DNA from: JBEBVQ01 sp964527735 | GTDB taxonomy: Bacteria > Bacteroidota > Bacteroidia > Chitinophagales > Chitinophagaceae | Assembly (NCBI GenBank): GCA_964527735.1 | Contig: CAZGPG010000010.1 | Location: 1-64,000, forward strand | Length of the DNA stretch: 64,000 bases | Direction of reading: 5' to 3' | In this document: positions 50,478 to 59,221 of the stretch, in pieces | How positions within the stretch are numbered: the stretch's first letter is position 1 | How the letters are laid out: every line of letters starts with the position of its first letter | Notes under the pieces: generated by a model | Database searches by the model: none | The model's input: only the letters and a program-made list of their open reading frames with translations | What the model was told of the DNA's origin: nothing | Made by a program: the position numbers and the translations under genes

Positions 50478-52406
50478 TCACATCCGTACAACCGGATAAA
50501 TATAAGCCCGGCCCTCCGTATCCGTAACCCGGATATAATATCGTCCGGGAGGTAATCCGCCCAGATCACAAACCATCTTATCGCTATCGCTGTAATGCCA
50601 CTTCACTGTCATTACCCTTCCCATAATATCCGAAACGGAAAGAGACGTCGTACGGCTCACCAAACCATCCTCCTGCAAAATTACATAACGGGCTGACGGA
50701 TTCGGAAACACTTTCACTGCCGGCACCCGGTCTTCACCCGGCACGTGAATGGGAAAACGGTTGTACGACGCTACCTGATTAGCCGGCACATTATATAACA
50801 CAGTTTCGCTGCACAACGAATCCGGCCAGCGGATCACTATTGAATCTGCATGAGCCGCTTTACCTAAGCCAAAATTCAGTAAAAACGGCTGCTGTCCCGT
50901 GTGCATGCCCCGCCCTGCCATCACCTCCTTCATCTGCATCTTACCTCCATAATATACATATACGCGCGTACCGATAGCGCTGAAGTTAATACCGCTGCCT
51001 GTGTGAGGACGGAGGTTAACCGTGAGGTAATTATTGCCGCTGATATTGTCCGCATTATTACGCCACAAATCAAAATAGCTGCCGCCGGTACCAAGGATCA
51101 GCAGATCGTCATCTCCATCCAGATCATAGTCGAATGCTTCAATGCCCAGCGAGTTCTTCAGTGCCGGCACCAATAGCCCCAGATCGCGTGTCGCATCCTT
51201 AAATGTCCCGTCAGGCTGCTGATGCCAGAAATAGGTACGGTCTGTGTTAGGCATATAGGTAGACTGTACCATTACCAGGTCCTTCAGACCATCATTCTCA
51301 AAATCCAGGAATACGGCATCGTAATCTCCGCGATGAGACGACGCCGGCTGAGATACCGGAAGCAACGATTCATTAATATCCAGCGTATAATTATGATCCG
51401 GCCCTTTGTTAATGGCAATGGTCGAGCGGAATTCTCCGGGAGCATTACCGCCATGAACAACGGCGAGAAACACATCCATATTCCCGTCGTTATTGACATC
51501 TTCAGGATAGACGCCAAACGTACAGGAAGCCTGCAGATTTCCCTTGCGCAGCAGGTTATAGCCGGCAGCGGCAGAGACATTGCTGAAAGTACCATCGCCT
51601 TTATTCTTAAAAAGATTCCCTCCTGTACGGCAATAGGGAGCCGTAAAAATGTCCGGATAGCAATCATTATCCCAGTCTGTCGCTGCCCCGCCATACATTG
51701 GTTCGGGGAAGCCGTTAATGCCGCTTTGCACCGTAACATCCTCAAACGTACCGTCCCCGCGCCCTTTCATCAACCTGCCGTAATCCCATATATTCCGCGT
51801 GTAATCCTTAAACCAGGTTGGAATAAAAAGGTCCAGATTACCGTCACGGTCATAATCCAATGCGCTGAAAGCACGATAATTAATCAGTCCCAGTTCTGTA
51901 AGGCCATTACCCGGTTTATGAACAAATTTCCCGGTTCCATCTCCCAGGTATACCTGCGCGCGATCCCCCGGATGCGGATACTGCTCTATACGATGATAAT
52001 ACATGCCCGTAACCAGATCAATATTTCCGTCGTTATTAAAGTCTGCCAGTGTATAACAATTTGCATTCTGTCCGGTATCGTTGCCAGCGATATTCAGCAT
52101 AGACTGAGCCGTAACATCTATAAAACGCCTGTCCCGGGGATCATTACTCCCCGGAGCCTGCGTATTCAGGTACAGCTTCAGTGGCCTGCGCTCCTGGTAA
52201 ATACCGCTTGCCGAGTACATCAGCAATACATCCGGATACCCATCATTATTTACATCCGCCACACTTACAAAATGAACACGTGTTGAATCCAGCAGCCCCG
52301 ACTGGTTCGCCGGCATTCGTGTAAACCAACCCGCGGTTTGCGGATACGCATCGAAAACAGTGACTAGCGCTGACATAAACAGCGCTGTACGCAACATATA
52401 TCTCAT
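50478..52406 (-). CDS. Secreted FG-GAP/VCBS and ASPIC/UnbV-like protein with type A T9SS sorting domain
   Basis: 642 aa. The signal peptide ends near residue 23 (FDAYPQ). Repeats of the form VADVNNDGYPDVLLM, LADFNNDGNIDLVTG, ALDYDRDGNLDLFIP, DWDNDCYPDIF, DVNNDGNMDVF, DYDLDGDDDLLIL build a seven-bladed VCBS/FG-GAP propeller with calcium-binding D-x-D/N-x-D-G loops (about 45-440). A C-terminal ASPIC/UnbV-like domain follows (about 445-550; GTRVYVYYGGKMQMKEVMAG, FGLGKAAHADSIVIRWPD), then the sorting domain (565-642; KVFPNPSARYVIL). Probably a calcium-stabilised surface adhesin. Its end lies 175 bases from the start of the hypothetical gene. Confidence 0.9.
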   Translation of the reverse strand: MRYMLRTALFMSALVTVFDAYPQTAGWFTRMPANQSGLLDSTRVHFVSVADVNNDGYPDVLLMYSASGIYQERRPLKLYLNTQAPGSNDPRDRRFIDVTAQSMLNIAGNDTGQNANCYTLADFNNDGNIDLVTGMYYHRIEQYPHPGDRAQVYLGDGTGKFVHKPGNGLTELGLINYRAFSALDYDRDGNLDLFIPTWFKDYTRNIWDYGRLMKGRGDGTFEDVTVQSGINGFPEPMYGGAATDWDNDCYPDIFTAPYCRTGGNLFKNKGDGTFSNVSAAAGYNLLRKGNLQASCTFGVYPEDVNNDGNMDVFLAVVHGGNAPGEFRSTIAINKGPDHNYTLDINESLLPVSQPASSHRGDYDAVFLDFENDGLKDLVMVQSTYMPNTDRTYFWHQQPDGTFKDATRDLGLLVPALKNSLGIEAFDYDLDGDDDLLILGTGGSYFDLWRNNADNISGNNYLTVNLRPHTGSGINFSAIGTRVYVYYGGKMQMKEVMAGRGMHTGQQPFLLNFGLGKAAHADSIVIRWPDSLCSETVLYNVPANQVASYNRFPIHVPGEDRVPAVKVFPNPSARYVILQEDGLVSRTTSLSVSDIMGRVMTVKWHYSDSDKMVCDLGGLPPGRYYIRVTDTEGRAYIYPVVRM

Positions 52407-52455
52407 CCTATTGATTCTTATTTATACTGACCGGGCAGAGTAATATTTTCTGTCC

Positions 52456-55224
52456 CTACCGCAGCAAATGAAAATTACCCTGTTGCTGGTAGGGACGACC
52501 ATCAATGTTATACTGTAGCACGTACACATACGTACCCAATTGTGCAGCCACGCCGTTATAAAACCCATCCCAACCGGCATACTTATCCTGTGTATGGAAT
52601 ATCCGCTGTCCCCAGCGATTATATACAGACAGTCCGACACCTTCCATACGACCGATGTTACCCAACACACGAAAAACATCATTCATGCCATCTCCATTAG
52701 GTGTAAAGGCATTAGGCAACCAGATATCACAGAATATCTGCCTGACCTCAATGGTATCGGTTACAGAACCACACCTGTTAAAACCTGTAGCCGTATATAT
52801 ACCTCCGTGACTGAATATCGCAGTCTGTCCGGTTGTCCCGTCCGACCACAACAGGGAGTCTACGTTAAGCAATGAAGCGGACAAGTACAACGGTGTCTCT
52901 TCACAGACTACCGTATCGGCGCCCAATAAAACAACAGGATCCGGATAGAATGACAGAACGATCTCATCAGCACCGACACACCCGTCCGTTGAAGTAACCG
53001 TAACCTGATATACACCTGCAGCAACTGCCTCATAGGTGGATGAGGTATCTCCTGTATTCCATAAGTAACGGCTTCCCGGCTGGTAGGTTGCATCCAGCAC
53101 GATCGTTTGTTCCGGACAGATGTCATCATCTGCTCCGAGATCTATATCCGGAACGGGCATGGCAACAATATTTATCGTATCATATACCCTGCATCCGCTC
53201 AGGTTCACTTCCAGGATATACGTCCCCGAACTATTTACTGAAATATAAGGATCTGACGCACCGGTATTCCAGCTATAATCCGCTCCATACACTTCTGCCC
53301 CCACGCGTAAAGGAAACTGCTCACAGATCGTACTGTCATTACCGATATTGACAAACGGCGCCGGAACAATCTCTACAAATACAGTATCACTGCCTTTACA
53401 TCCGCCGATATCAGCTTCGAGCCAGTAAGTATCCGTGCGGGTCACTGATAACGATGCTGTATTGACACCCGTGCTCCACAGCCACGAAGCGCCCGGCTGT
53501 GCTACCCTGTTCTCAAGCAAGAACGGAATATCATGATCGCATACACCCGTATCTCTTCCAAGATCCACAACCGGCGACGGCAGCACATTAACCTCTATTG
53601 TATCCTCACTGGCGCAGCCATTTACGGAAACACGGACCGTATAGCTGCCTGATGATGTCACCGCAATACTGCTTGTAGTGTCTCCGGTACTCCACCGGTA
53701 TTGCGGATGTACAAAGCTGCCTGCCGGTGCGAGCACAACCGGCGTACCTTCACATACTTCCCTGTCGGGCCCCAGATCTGCTTTATCCGGATTGGGTATT
53801 ACATTGAATGTATCAATACGTACCTGGCAAACAGATACCGCCCGCACCCAATAGGTACCCGCGCCGGTTATCCGGCAGGCGGTATCTGTTGTACCGTCAT
53901 TCCAATAATATGCAGCAGATGCCAGACCGGATTTCAACTCCATAAAATCCAGCGGGGCACAGAGTGTTGTTGCCTGAACAACAGTGTCTCGGATTGGATA
54001 CACAACCCAGTTAGGCAATCCACTCGATGCGGAATCTACTGCAGGCAGAAGGGCCACGGGCGTACTCGAGAATCCACACAACGATCCTTGCCTATCAGGA
54101 TATTCGATACAATGCAGGTAACCGCCGCCTCTGTTATTCGGATTTATAAACTTCATAAATGAAACATAGCCTTTATTGTCCGGCCCCATGGCAACATGGC
54201 AGCCCAAGCTATTGGGCACGGAAGCGATTACTGCCCTGGAGGCCATTATAGCTGCTGCCGAGTAGTTAGTAAGGTCATATTGAATCAAACGGCTTTCGGG
54301 ATTATTCAAGGGCCATCCATTCGGGTAGTCGGTCAAATATAATTTACTACCGTCCGGCGAAAAACCAACACCAACAGATCTTTTATTCATGCTGTCAGAA
54401 ATAGTAACACCGATGGGATTTGACAAAACACCCGTTGCTCCATCAAAATCATACAACTCTGCTACAGGTCTGCCGGGATTAAATATAGGTGCATCAAAAT
54501 AGGATGATACAATCCTTTTGCCATCCCGGGTAGCATTCAGTATCCCGATAGGTGCATAACCGTTGTTTGAGTACACAACTGCAACATTAGAAACTACCGG
54601 CACTCTATTCACCCCGGCACTCGTCACTTCATATGCTTTGAATGTATTGGTGAACCTGCTCTGTACAATAACCCACACATTACAATCAGTACCGCCAACC
54701 GATATCATTTTTTCAGCAAGCTGCGAATCCAGGTGAATATTTTTTTGCCCGGTTACTACATCTCCGAGTCCTCCCTGTAAAGTCATATCCACCACGGAAT
54801 ACGAAAGTATACGGTAAGGAGTGGTTATATCGCCCAATGAAAAGAGAAAAAAACGGTTGGTATCCGAAAGGTCAGGAACAATAACAGCCCCCTGTGTCGT
54901 ACTCCAGGAATTAGGCACCATGTTTGCTACGCCATTTCCATTCGGCATCACCTGGTGATTACGGTTCCAAACGTTATAGCCATCGCTGTAGAACAGCAAA
55001 CGTCCATCCGTACGGCCGCTCACCGTGGCTTGTCCTTCTATACCCGGCGGTATGGACGCAGGGCCAATGGTATTCCCCATAGCAGAAACAAACGGAGCGG
55101 GCGGCACTGTATTAAAATCAAGACCAGCGTGCCAGCCAAATGTCCAGTTATTATTTTCCTTCTGGCAAATGCCGGCAGTGCTGCAGCAAAGGATTAGCAG
55201 AATCAGGATAACACTTCTTTTCAT
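52456..55224 (-). CDS. Secreted propeller/Ig-repeat protein with type B (CHU_C) T9SS domain
   Basis: 922 aa. The signal peptide ends near 21 (TAGICQ). Residues 25-410 are a beta-propeller-like domain (NNWTFGWHAGLDFNT, GRLLFYSDGYNVWNRNH, FFLFSLGDITTPYRILSYSVVD, VGFSPDGSKLYLTDY). Then come five or six Ig-like repeats of about 80 aa with a C-x-x-x-P-x-x-L start (DREVCEGTPVVLAP, DSTICEQFPLRVGA, DDICPEQTIVLDA). CHU_C begins near 835 (PNAFTPNGDGMNDVFRV, VYNRWGQRIFH). Same layout as the gap-broken gene at 12913-15118, so the two are paralogues. It lies 49 bases upstream of the FG-GAP gene on the same strand. Confidence 0.9.
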   Translation of the reverse strand: MKRSVILILLILCCSTAGICQKENNNWTFGWHAGLDFNTVPPAPFVSAMGNTIGPASIPPGIEGQATVSGRTDGRLLFYSDGYNVWNRNHQVMPNGNGVANMVPNSWSTTQGAVIVPDLSDTNRFFLFSLGDITTPYRILSYSVVDMTLQGGLGDVVTGQKNIHLDSQLAEKMISVGGTDCNVWVIVQSRFTNTFKAYEVTSAGVNRVPVVSNVAVVYSNNGYAPIGILNATRDGKRIVSSYFDAPIFNPGRPVAELYDFDGATGVLSNPIGVTISDSMNKRSVGVGFSPDGSKLYLTDYPNGWPLNNPESRLIQYDLTNYSAAAIMASRAVIASVPNSLGCHVAMGPDNKGYVSFMKFINPNNRGGGYLHCIEYPDRQGSLCGFSSTPVALLPAVDSASSGLPNWVVYPIRDTVVQATTLCAPLDFMELKSGLASAAYYWNDGTTDTACRITGAGTYWVRAVSVCQVRIDTFNVIPNPDKADLGPDREVCEGTPVVLAPAGSFVHPQYRWSTGDTTSSIAVTSSGSYTVRVSVNGCASEDTIEVNVLPSPVVDLGRDTGVCDHDIPFLLENRVAQPGASWLWSTGVNTASLSVTRTDTYWLEADIGGCKGSDTVFVEIVPAPFVNIGNDSTICEQFPLRVGAEVYGADYSWNTGASDPYISVNSSGTYILEVNLSGCRVYDTINIVAMPVPDIDLGADDDICPEQTIVLDATYQPGSRYLWNTGDTSSTYEAVAAGVYQVTVTSTDGCVGADEIVLSFYPDPVVLLGADTVVCEETPLYLSASLLNVDSLLWSDGTTGQTAIFSHGGIYTATGFNRCGSVTDTIEVRQIFCDIWLPNAFTPNGDGMNDVFRVLGNIGRMEGVGLSVYNRWGQRIFHTQDKYAGWDGFYNGVAAQLGTYVYVLQYNIDGRPYQQQGNFHLLR

Positions 55225-55304
55225 ATGCCGTTATTGATAAGGTCGATAGATATTATATGCCCGTGGCAACAGGTATAATCAATGTTACCACGGGCATGCA
55301 GATG

Positions 55305-58300
55305 CTATTGTTTTATAAATTTATCTCTGAACAACAGATAACGGCCCGACTCATCCGTCACCTGCAGAAAGTAAACGCCATTCGTCATTCCCCGCATATC
55401 AATACGCCCCATAACTTCTGCACCAGTATACACCACACGTCCATCCATTGCTATGATACGCACCGATACGGGTGTCTGTACTGCTATATTCAGATAGTCA
55501 ACAACCGGGTTCGGATATATCCGGAATGCAGGGCGGGCGTCCATGCCAACACTGACATGCTTAGCTTCCTGATGATCGGAAACACCCATACATCCGTTGG
55601 AGTCCGTAACAGAAACCGTATACACGCCATCCAGTAACGGCCGGTAGATCATACTTACAGCATCATCTATCTTCTGCTGGTTTCTGTACCATTGATAGGC
55701 TACATAGCCTGAATCCGTGCTTAATTCGCTTCCGTCCCAATGTACTGACGGCATGGGAAGATCGTGTACAAATATTTCGGCGCCAGCTGTATCAGCACAG
55801 GAAGCAATATGTGTCCGGCCTACAACTACTTCGTAACGGTCGGCCTCAAACACTTCATAAAATGATGCCGAAGCATTAGATATCATTATACCGTCGCGAT
55901 ACCATTCGAATGAAAGTCCCGTATCCGTGGTAATGACTTCAAGACGTGCTTTTCCTCCATCGCAAAATGCAGTATCACCAGGAATAAGCACAAAGGAAGG
56001 CTGATCGTGTACCAATACCGAAACCGCGGCCGAACTGTCTGTACAATTGTTGCCATCCGTAACACGGACTGTATATGCGCCGGTTTGATCAGCAGTATAC
56101 GTGGCCTGCCCTCCGGAAACAACTCCATCTTTGCGCCATTCATAGGTATGCCCGGATAAAGAACCTGCATTCAGTAAAACATTCCCTCCTGCGCAGAAAT
56201 CAAGCGGACCAGATGTATTTATTACTGCAGGCGGCAAAGAATGGACCGTCAGAACAACCGGCTGGGAAATACTGATGCAACCCGTTGCGCTGTCTGTCAC
56301 CTCCACTGTATAATTACCTGACTGGTGAAATTTATTTTCACGGCCATCGCCCTGCACCTGCGTCGTTCCGTTTCGCCACACGTAATAATACTTCGGTGAA
56401 CTACCGGGAGTATTTACAGATACAGCAAGGCTATCTCCGGAACATATTGACTGAGCGCCTGCCGGAACAGTAACTGAACCAGGGAGCGACGCCACATTTA
56501 CCCGGATAGTATCCGACACTAATGTACATGCGCCTTCTGTAAGCGTGACCGTGTAATTGCCCATGGTCTTTACTGTATAATTTGAATCCGTACCAACGGA
56601 AGCTGCGCCACTCCTCCATTGCCAGGAGGTCGCCACACCCCTTTGTGCCCGCAGCACCACACTGTCTCCCGAACAGATACCGATCGTACCTGCAGAAGGC
56701 GTTGTTGCAGCAGACAACCCGGACTTCGTGACAGAAACCTGGGGCGCGGATGCCTGACAAACCGGCGAGGTATATATATCTACAGAATAATCTCCGGCAT
56801 CCTTAACCACCAGCACAGAATCATCAGTACCTACATTCGCGGAGCCCCGCTTCCACTGGTAATGCAAGCCGGCCATAACCGGCGCCTTTAAGATCAGGCT
56901 ATCGCCGGGGCAAATATGAGTAGAGCCACTGTAAGCAATAACAGCCGGAGGTAAGGGACATGGATTGACTGGCTGTTGGGGCGCAAACTTCCAGAGATCA
57001 TTAACAGATGTAGTAGCTGTTCTCCCGGTCGCACCATAACCATATCCGCCAAACAACCAAAAGTTTCCATCCCGATCTGTCCACCAACTGCCCGGATAAC
57101 GGGAACCAGGATACACATCATCGCTCTGTACAGCTCTTGCTCCATAGACACCATTCATTTCATTTGAATTAAATCCTTCTAACCATGCCCACCGATCAAT
57201 ATCAGGATCATACCGCCACATGTCCGTATACCGGTCAGTGCCTGTTCTGGCGCCGCTATACAACCAAAACTTCCCGTTGGCATCTACCCAACTTGCCGCT
57301 GAAAACCTCGCTCCCGGATTATTGCTCAATGCGGTATCCCCTTTTATACCATAAGAAGTTGCAGCTCCGGGAGTAGTACTTCCCCCTATAAAGGTCATGG
57401 TCTTTGTTGCGGGATCGAACTTCCAAAAATCATTCAAGGGCCCGGCGGTTGAAGTGACCGAGCTTGTTGTATGCCCTGATCCGCCAAATAACCACACAAT
57501 ACCCTGATCATCCTGCCACAGGATCACACCTGTTCTTGCTCCCGGCCACTGTGGAGCCGCTCCATACCTTCCGGCAGCCCTTACCACAGAATCGCCTCCC
57601 TGAAATGTCCAGGTATTTGTGGCAATATTGTACATCCATAGATCATTCAATACAGCTCTGGTAGTCGCTTTTGCATAGCCTGTACCACCAAACAGCCAAA
57701 GATTATTTTCCTTATCCACCCAGGTCGCAGGAGCATTTCGCCCACCAGGACGCATGCTCGGGCCATGATAAACACCAGTCGTCACTCCCGCAGTATCCCC
57801 ATCCACCCATGTCCACAGTTCGTTAACAGGATCAAATTTCCATAAATCACCGTAATCTATCGCAGTACTACCGACTCCTCCATAGCCCAACCCTCCAAAC
57901 ATCCAGAAGTTGCCTGCCGTGTCCGTCCATTTCACCGCACTGGTACGTGGCGGTGGATAGTTAGTGGCAGCAGCCACACCTTTCTGACCATACACACCTG
58001 ATAATACGCGGGTTTGTGATCCGCCAACCCAGGCCCATTGATTCGAAACCGGATTGTATTTCCAAAATTCATTTAAATACTGAGTGGCAGTAGTGTATCC
58101 GGTAATATATCCCGCCCCGCCATACAGCCACACATTTCCGCTCTTGTCTTGCCAACTTATAGTACCATTACGCGCACCAGGACGGGTAGTATCTGAGGCT
58201 ATACCCTTTGTCCCATATACGCCAAGCAAATTTGTCACTGTATCACCATGTATCCAGGCCCATTGCGCGGTTGTGTCTGTAACCTGTGCCTGCAGCAGAG

Positions 58301-58358
58301 ATATGCCACCGGTCAGATATAAGACAGTAATAAAAAAGAGTAAAGATGTTTTCTTCAT
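55305..58358 (-). CDS. Secreted kelch-repeat/Ig-like protein with type A T9SS sorting domain
   Basis: 1017 aa. The signal peptide ends near 25 (ISLLQAQ). Residues 27-480 hold seven or eight kelch motifs of about 57 aa, each with P-G-x-R followed by W-x-D-x-x-G-N-x-W-L-F-G-G and L-W-K-F-x-P (for example GNFWMFGGLGYGG, NNLWLFGGTGYAK), which form a beta-propeller. Six Ig-like domains follow (about 485-940; CPGDSLILKAPVMAGLHYQW, CSGDSVVLRA, CADTAGAEIFV). The sorting domain starts at 945 (FRIYPNPVVDYLNI, ending FRDKFIKQ). A carbohydrate or protein binding role is likely; no catalytic residues can be named. Confidence 0.9.
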   Translation of the reverse strand: MKKTSLLFFITVLYLTGGISLLQAQVTDTTAQWAWIHGDTVTNLLGVYGTKGIASDTTRPGARNGTISWQDKSGNVWLYGGAGYITGYTTATQYLNEFWKYNPVSNQWAWVGGSQTRVLSGVYGQKGVAAATNYPPPRTSAVKWTDTAGNFWMFGGLGYGGVGSTAIDYGDLWKFDPVNELWTWVDGDTAGVTTGVYHGPSMRPGGRNAPATWVDKENNLWLFGGTGYAKATTRAVLNDLWMYNIATNTWTFQGGDSVVRAAGRYGAAPQWPGARTGVILWQDDQGIVWLFGGSGHTTSSVTSTAGPLNDFWKFDPATKTMTFIGGSTTPGAATSYGIKGDTALSNNPGARFSAASWVDANGKFWLYSGARTGTDRYTDMWRYDPDIDRWAWLEGFNSNEMNGVYGARAVQSDDVYPGSRYPGSWWTDRDGNFWLFGGYGYGATGRTATTSVNDLWKFAPQQPVNPCPLPPAVIAYSGSTHICPGDSLILKAPVMAGLHYQWKRGSANVGTDDSVLVVKDAGDYSVDIYTSPVCQASAPQVSVTKSGLSAATTPSAGTIGICSGDSVVLRAQRGVATSWQWRSGAASVGTDSNYTVKTMGNYTVTLTEGACTLVSDTIRVNVASLPGSVTVPAGAQSICSGDSLAVSVNTPGSSPKYYYVWRNGTTQVQGDGRENKFHQSGNYTVEVTDSATGCISISQPVVLTVHSLPPAVINTSGPLDFCAGGNVLLNAGSLSGHTYEWRKDGVVSGGQATYTADQTGAYTVRVTDGNNCTDSSAAVSVLVHDQPSFVLIPGDTAFCDGGKARLEVITTDTGLSFEWYRDGIMISNASASFYEVFEADRYEVVVGRTHIASCADTAGAEIFVHDLPMPSVHWDGSELSTDSGYVAYQWYRNQQKIDDAVSMIYRPLLDGVYTVSVTDSNGCMGVSDHQEAKHVSVGMDARPAFRIYPNPVVDYLNIAVQTPVSVRIIAMDGRVVYTGAEVMGRIDMRGMTNGVYFLQVTDESGRYLLFRDKFIKQ

Positions 58359-58438
58359 GATACTTTTTTAATAAAGAATGAATTCCCTTACACGTTGGAT
58401 GTCTCAATCACCTTCCGCAAAGGTTTTTTAAACTGCAT

Positions 58439-58446
58439 CAAAAGTA
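58439..58446 (-). promoter_or_regulatory. -7 promoter element of the kelch cargo gene
   Basis: TACTTTTG on the minus strand, 81 bases upstream of the ATG at 58358, in the gap after the response regulator gene. Confidence 0.45.
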
Positions 58447-58528
58447 TCTGACTATACAACCCCTTACAATACCATAAACATATGAAGCAGCATGTATGGC
58501 GAAGTGTGTATATTAATTTATAACAGCG

Positions 58529-59161
58529 CTAAATCTCACCTTTCATCACTTTATAGATGACCTGAGTTTTGCTGTTTACGTGCAGCTTTTTGTAAATGTT
58601 CTTGATATGCGTACGCACCGTACCGATAGACATGGTAAGCCGGTCGGCAATCAACTTATAGCTCAACCCTTCTGTAAGGCCCTGTACAATCTGTTTCTCT
58701 CTGGGAGAAAGAATTTCTTCTTCATTACGTTTGGAAGGTGCAAAATAATCAATCACTTTCCGGGCTATGGACGGCGACATGTAGCTGCCTCCGTCCCTGA
58801 TCTCTATCACTGCTTTCAGAAGCTCCAGCAAAGGAGTTCCTTTCAATACATAACCGGATGCTCCGGCACAAAGAGATTTGAATATCCGGTCACTGTCATT
58901 AAATACCGTAAGCATGATAATATCCATCTCCGGATACATCGCTTTTGTCTTCTTGATCCCTTCAATACCACTCATGCCCGGCAATCCGATATCACAAAGG
59001 ATCATATCCGGCTTCACTCCCGTATCTTCAATCCGCTGAAAAAAAGCCTCCATACTCTCAACCGACCACACCTCTGAAGCGATCTGCTGGCTCCCGAAAA
59101 ACTCATGCAGATTCTCTCGTACATTCTTTGCATCCTCAATGATCGCCATCTTCATATTCAT
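58529..59161 (-). CDS. NarL/FixJ-type response regulator
   Basis: 210 aa. The receiver domain has the acidic residues Glu9-Asp10 and the phospho-acceptor Asp57 (MILCDIGLPG); the switch Thr lies in MLTVF and the Lys in YVLKGT. A LuxR HTH lies at about 148-208 (LSPREKQIVQGLTEGLSYKLIADRLTMSIGTVRTHI). It begins 60 bases after the reg_prop histidine kinase on the same strand, its evident partner, and lies upstream of three co-oriented cargo genes that it could regulate. Confidence 0.96.
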   Translation of the reverse strand: MNMKMAIIEDAKNVRENLHEFFGSQQIASEVWSVESMEAFFQRIEDTGVKPDMILCDIGLPGMSGIEGIKKTKAMYPEMDIIMLTVFNDSDRIFKSLCAGASGYVLKGTPLLELLKAVIEIRDGGSYMSPSIARKVIDYFAPSKRNEEEILSPREKQIVQGLTEGLSYKLIADRLTMSIGTVRTHIKNIYKKLHVNSKTQVIYKVMKGEI

Positions 59162-59221
59162 CTGTTATTACAGGTTTACCGGTAAAGGTTGTTATTCCGG
59201 GCCGTACTGTCACTACCATTT

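Noticed and set aside
51222..52286. 354-aa open frame on the plus strand opposite the FG-GAP gene
   Set aside because: Produced by the Asp/Asn/Gly-rich calcium loops read in antisense (Ile/Val-rich product); not a gene.
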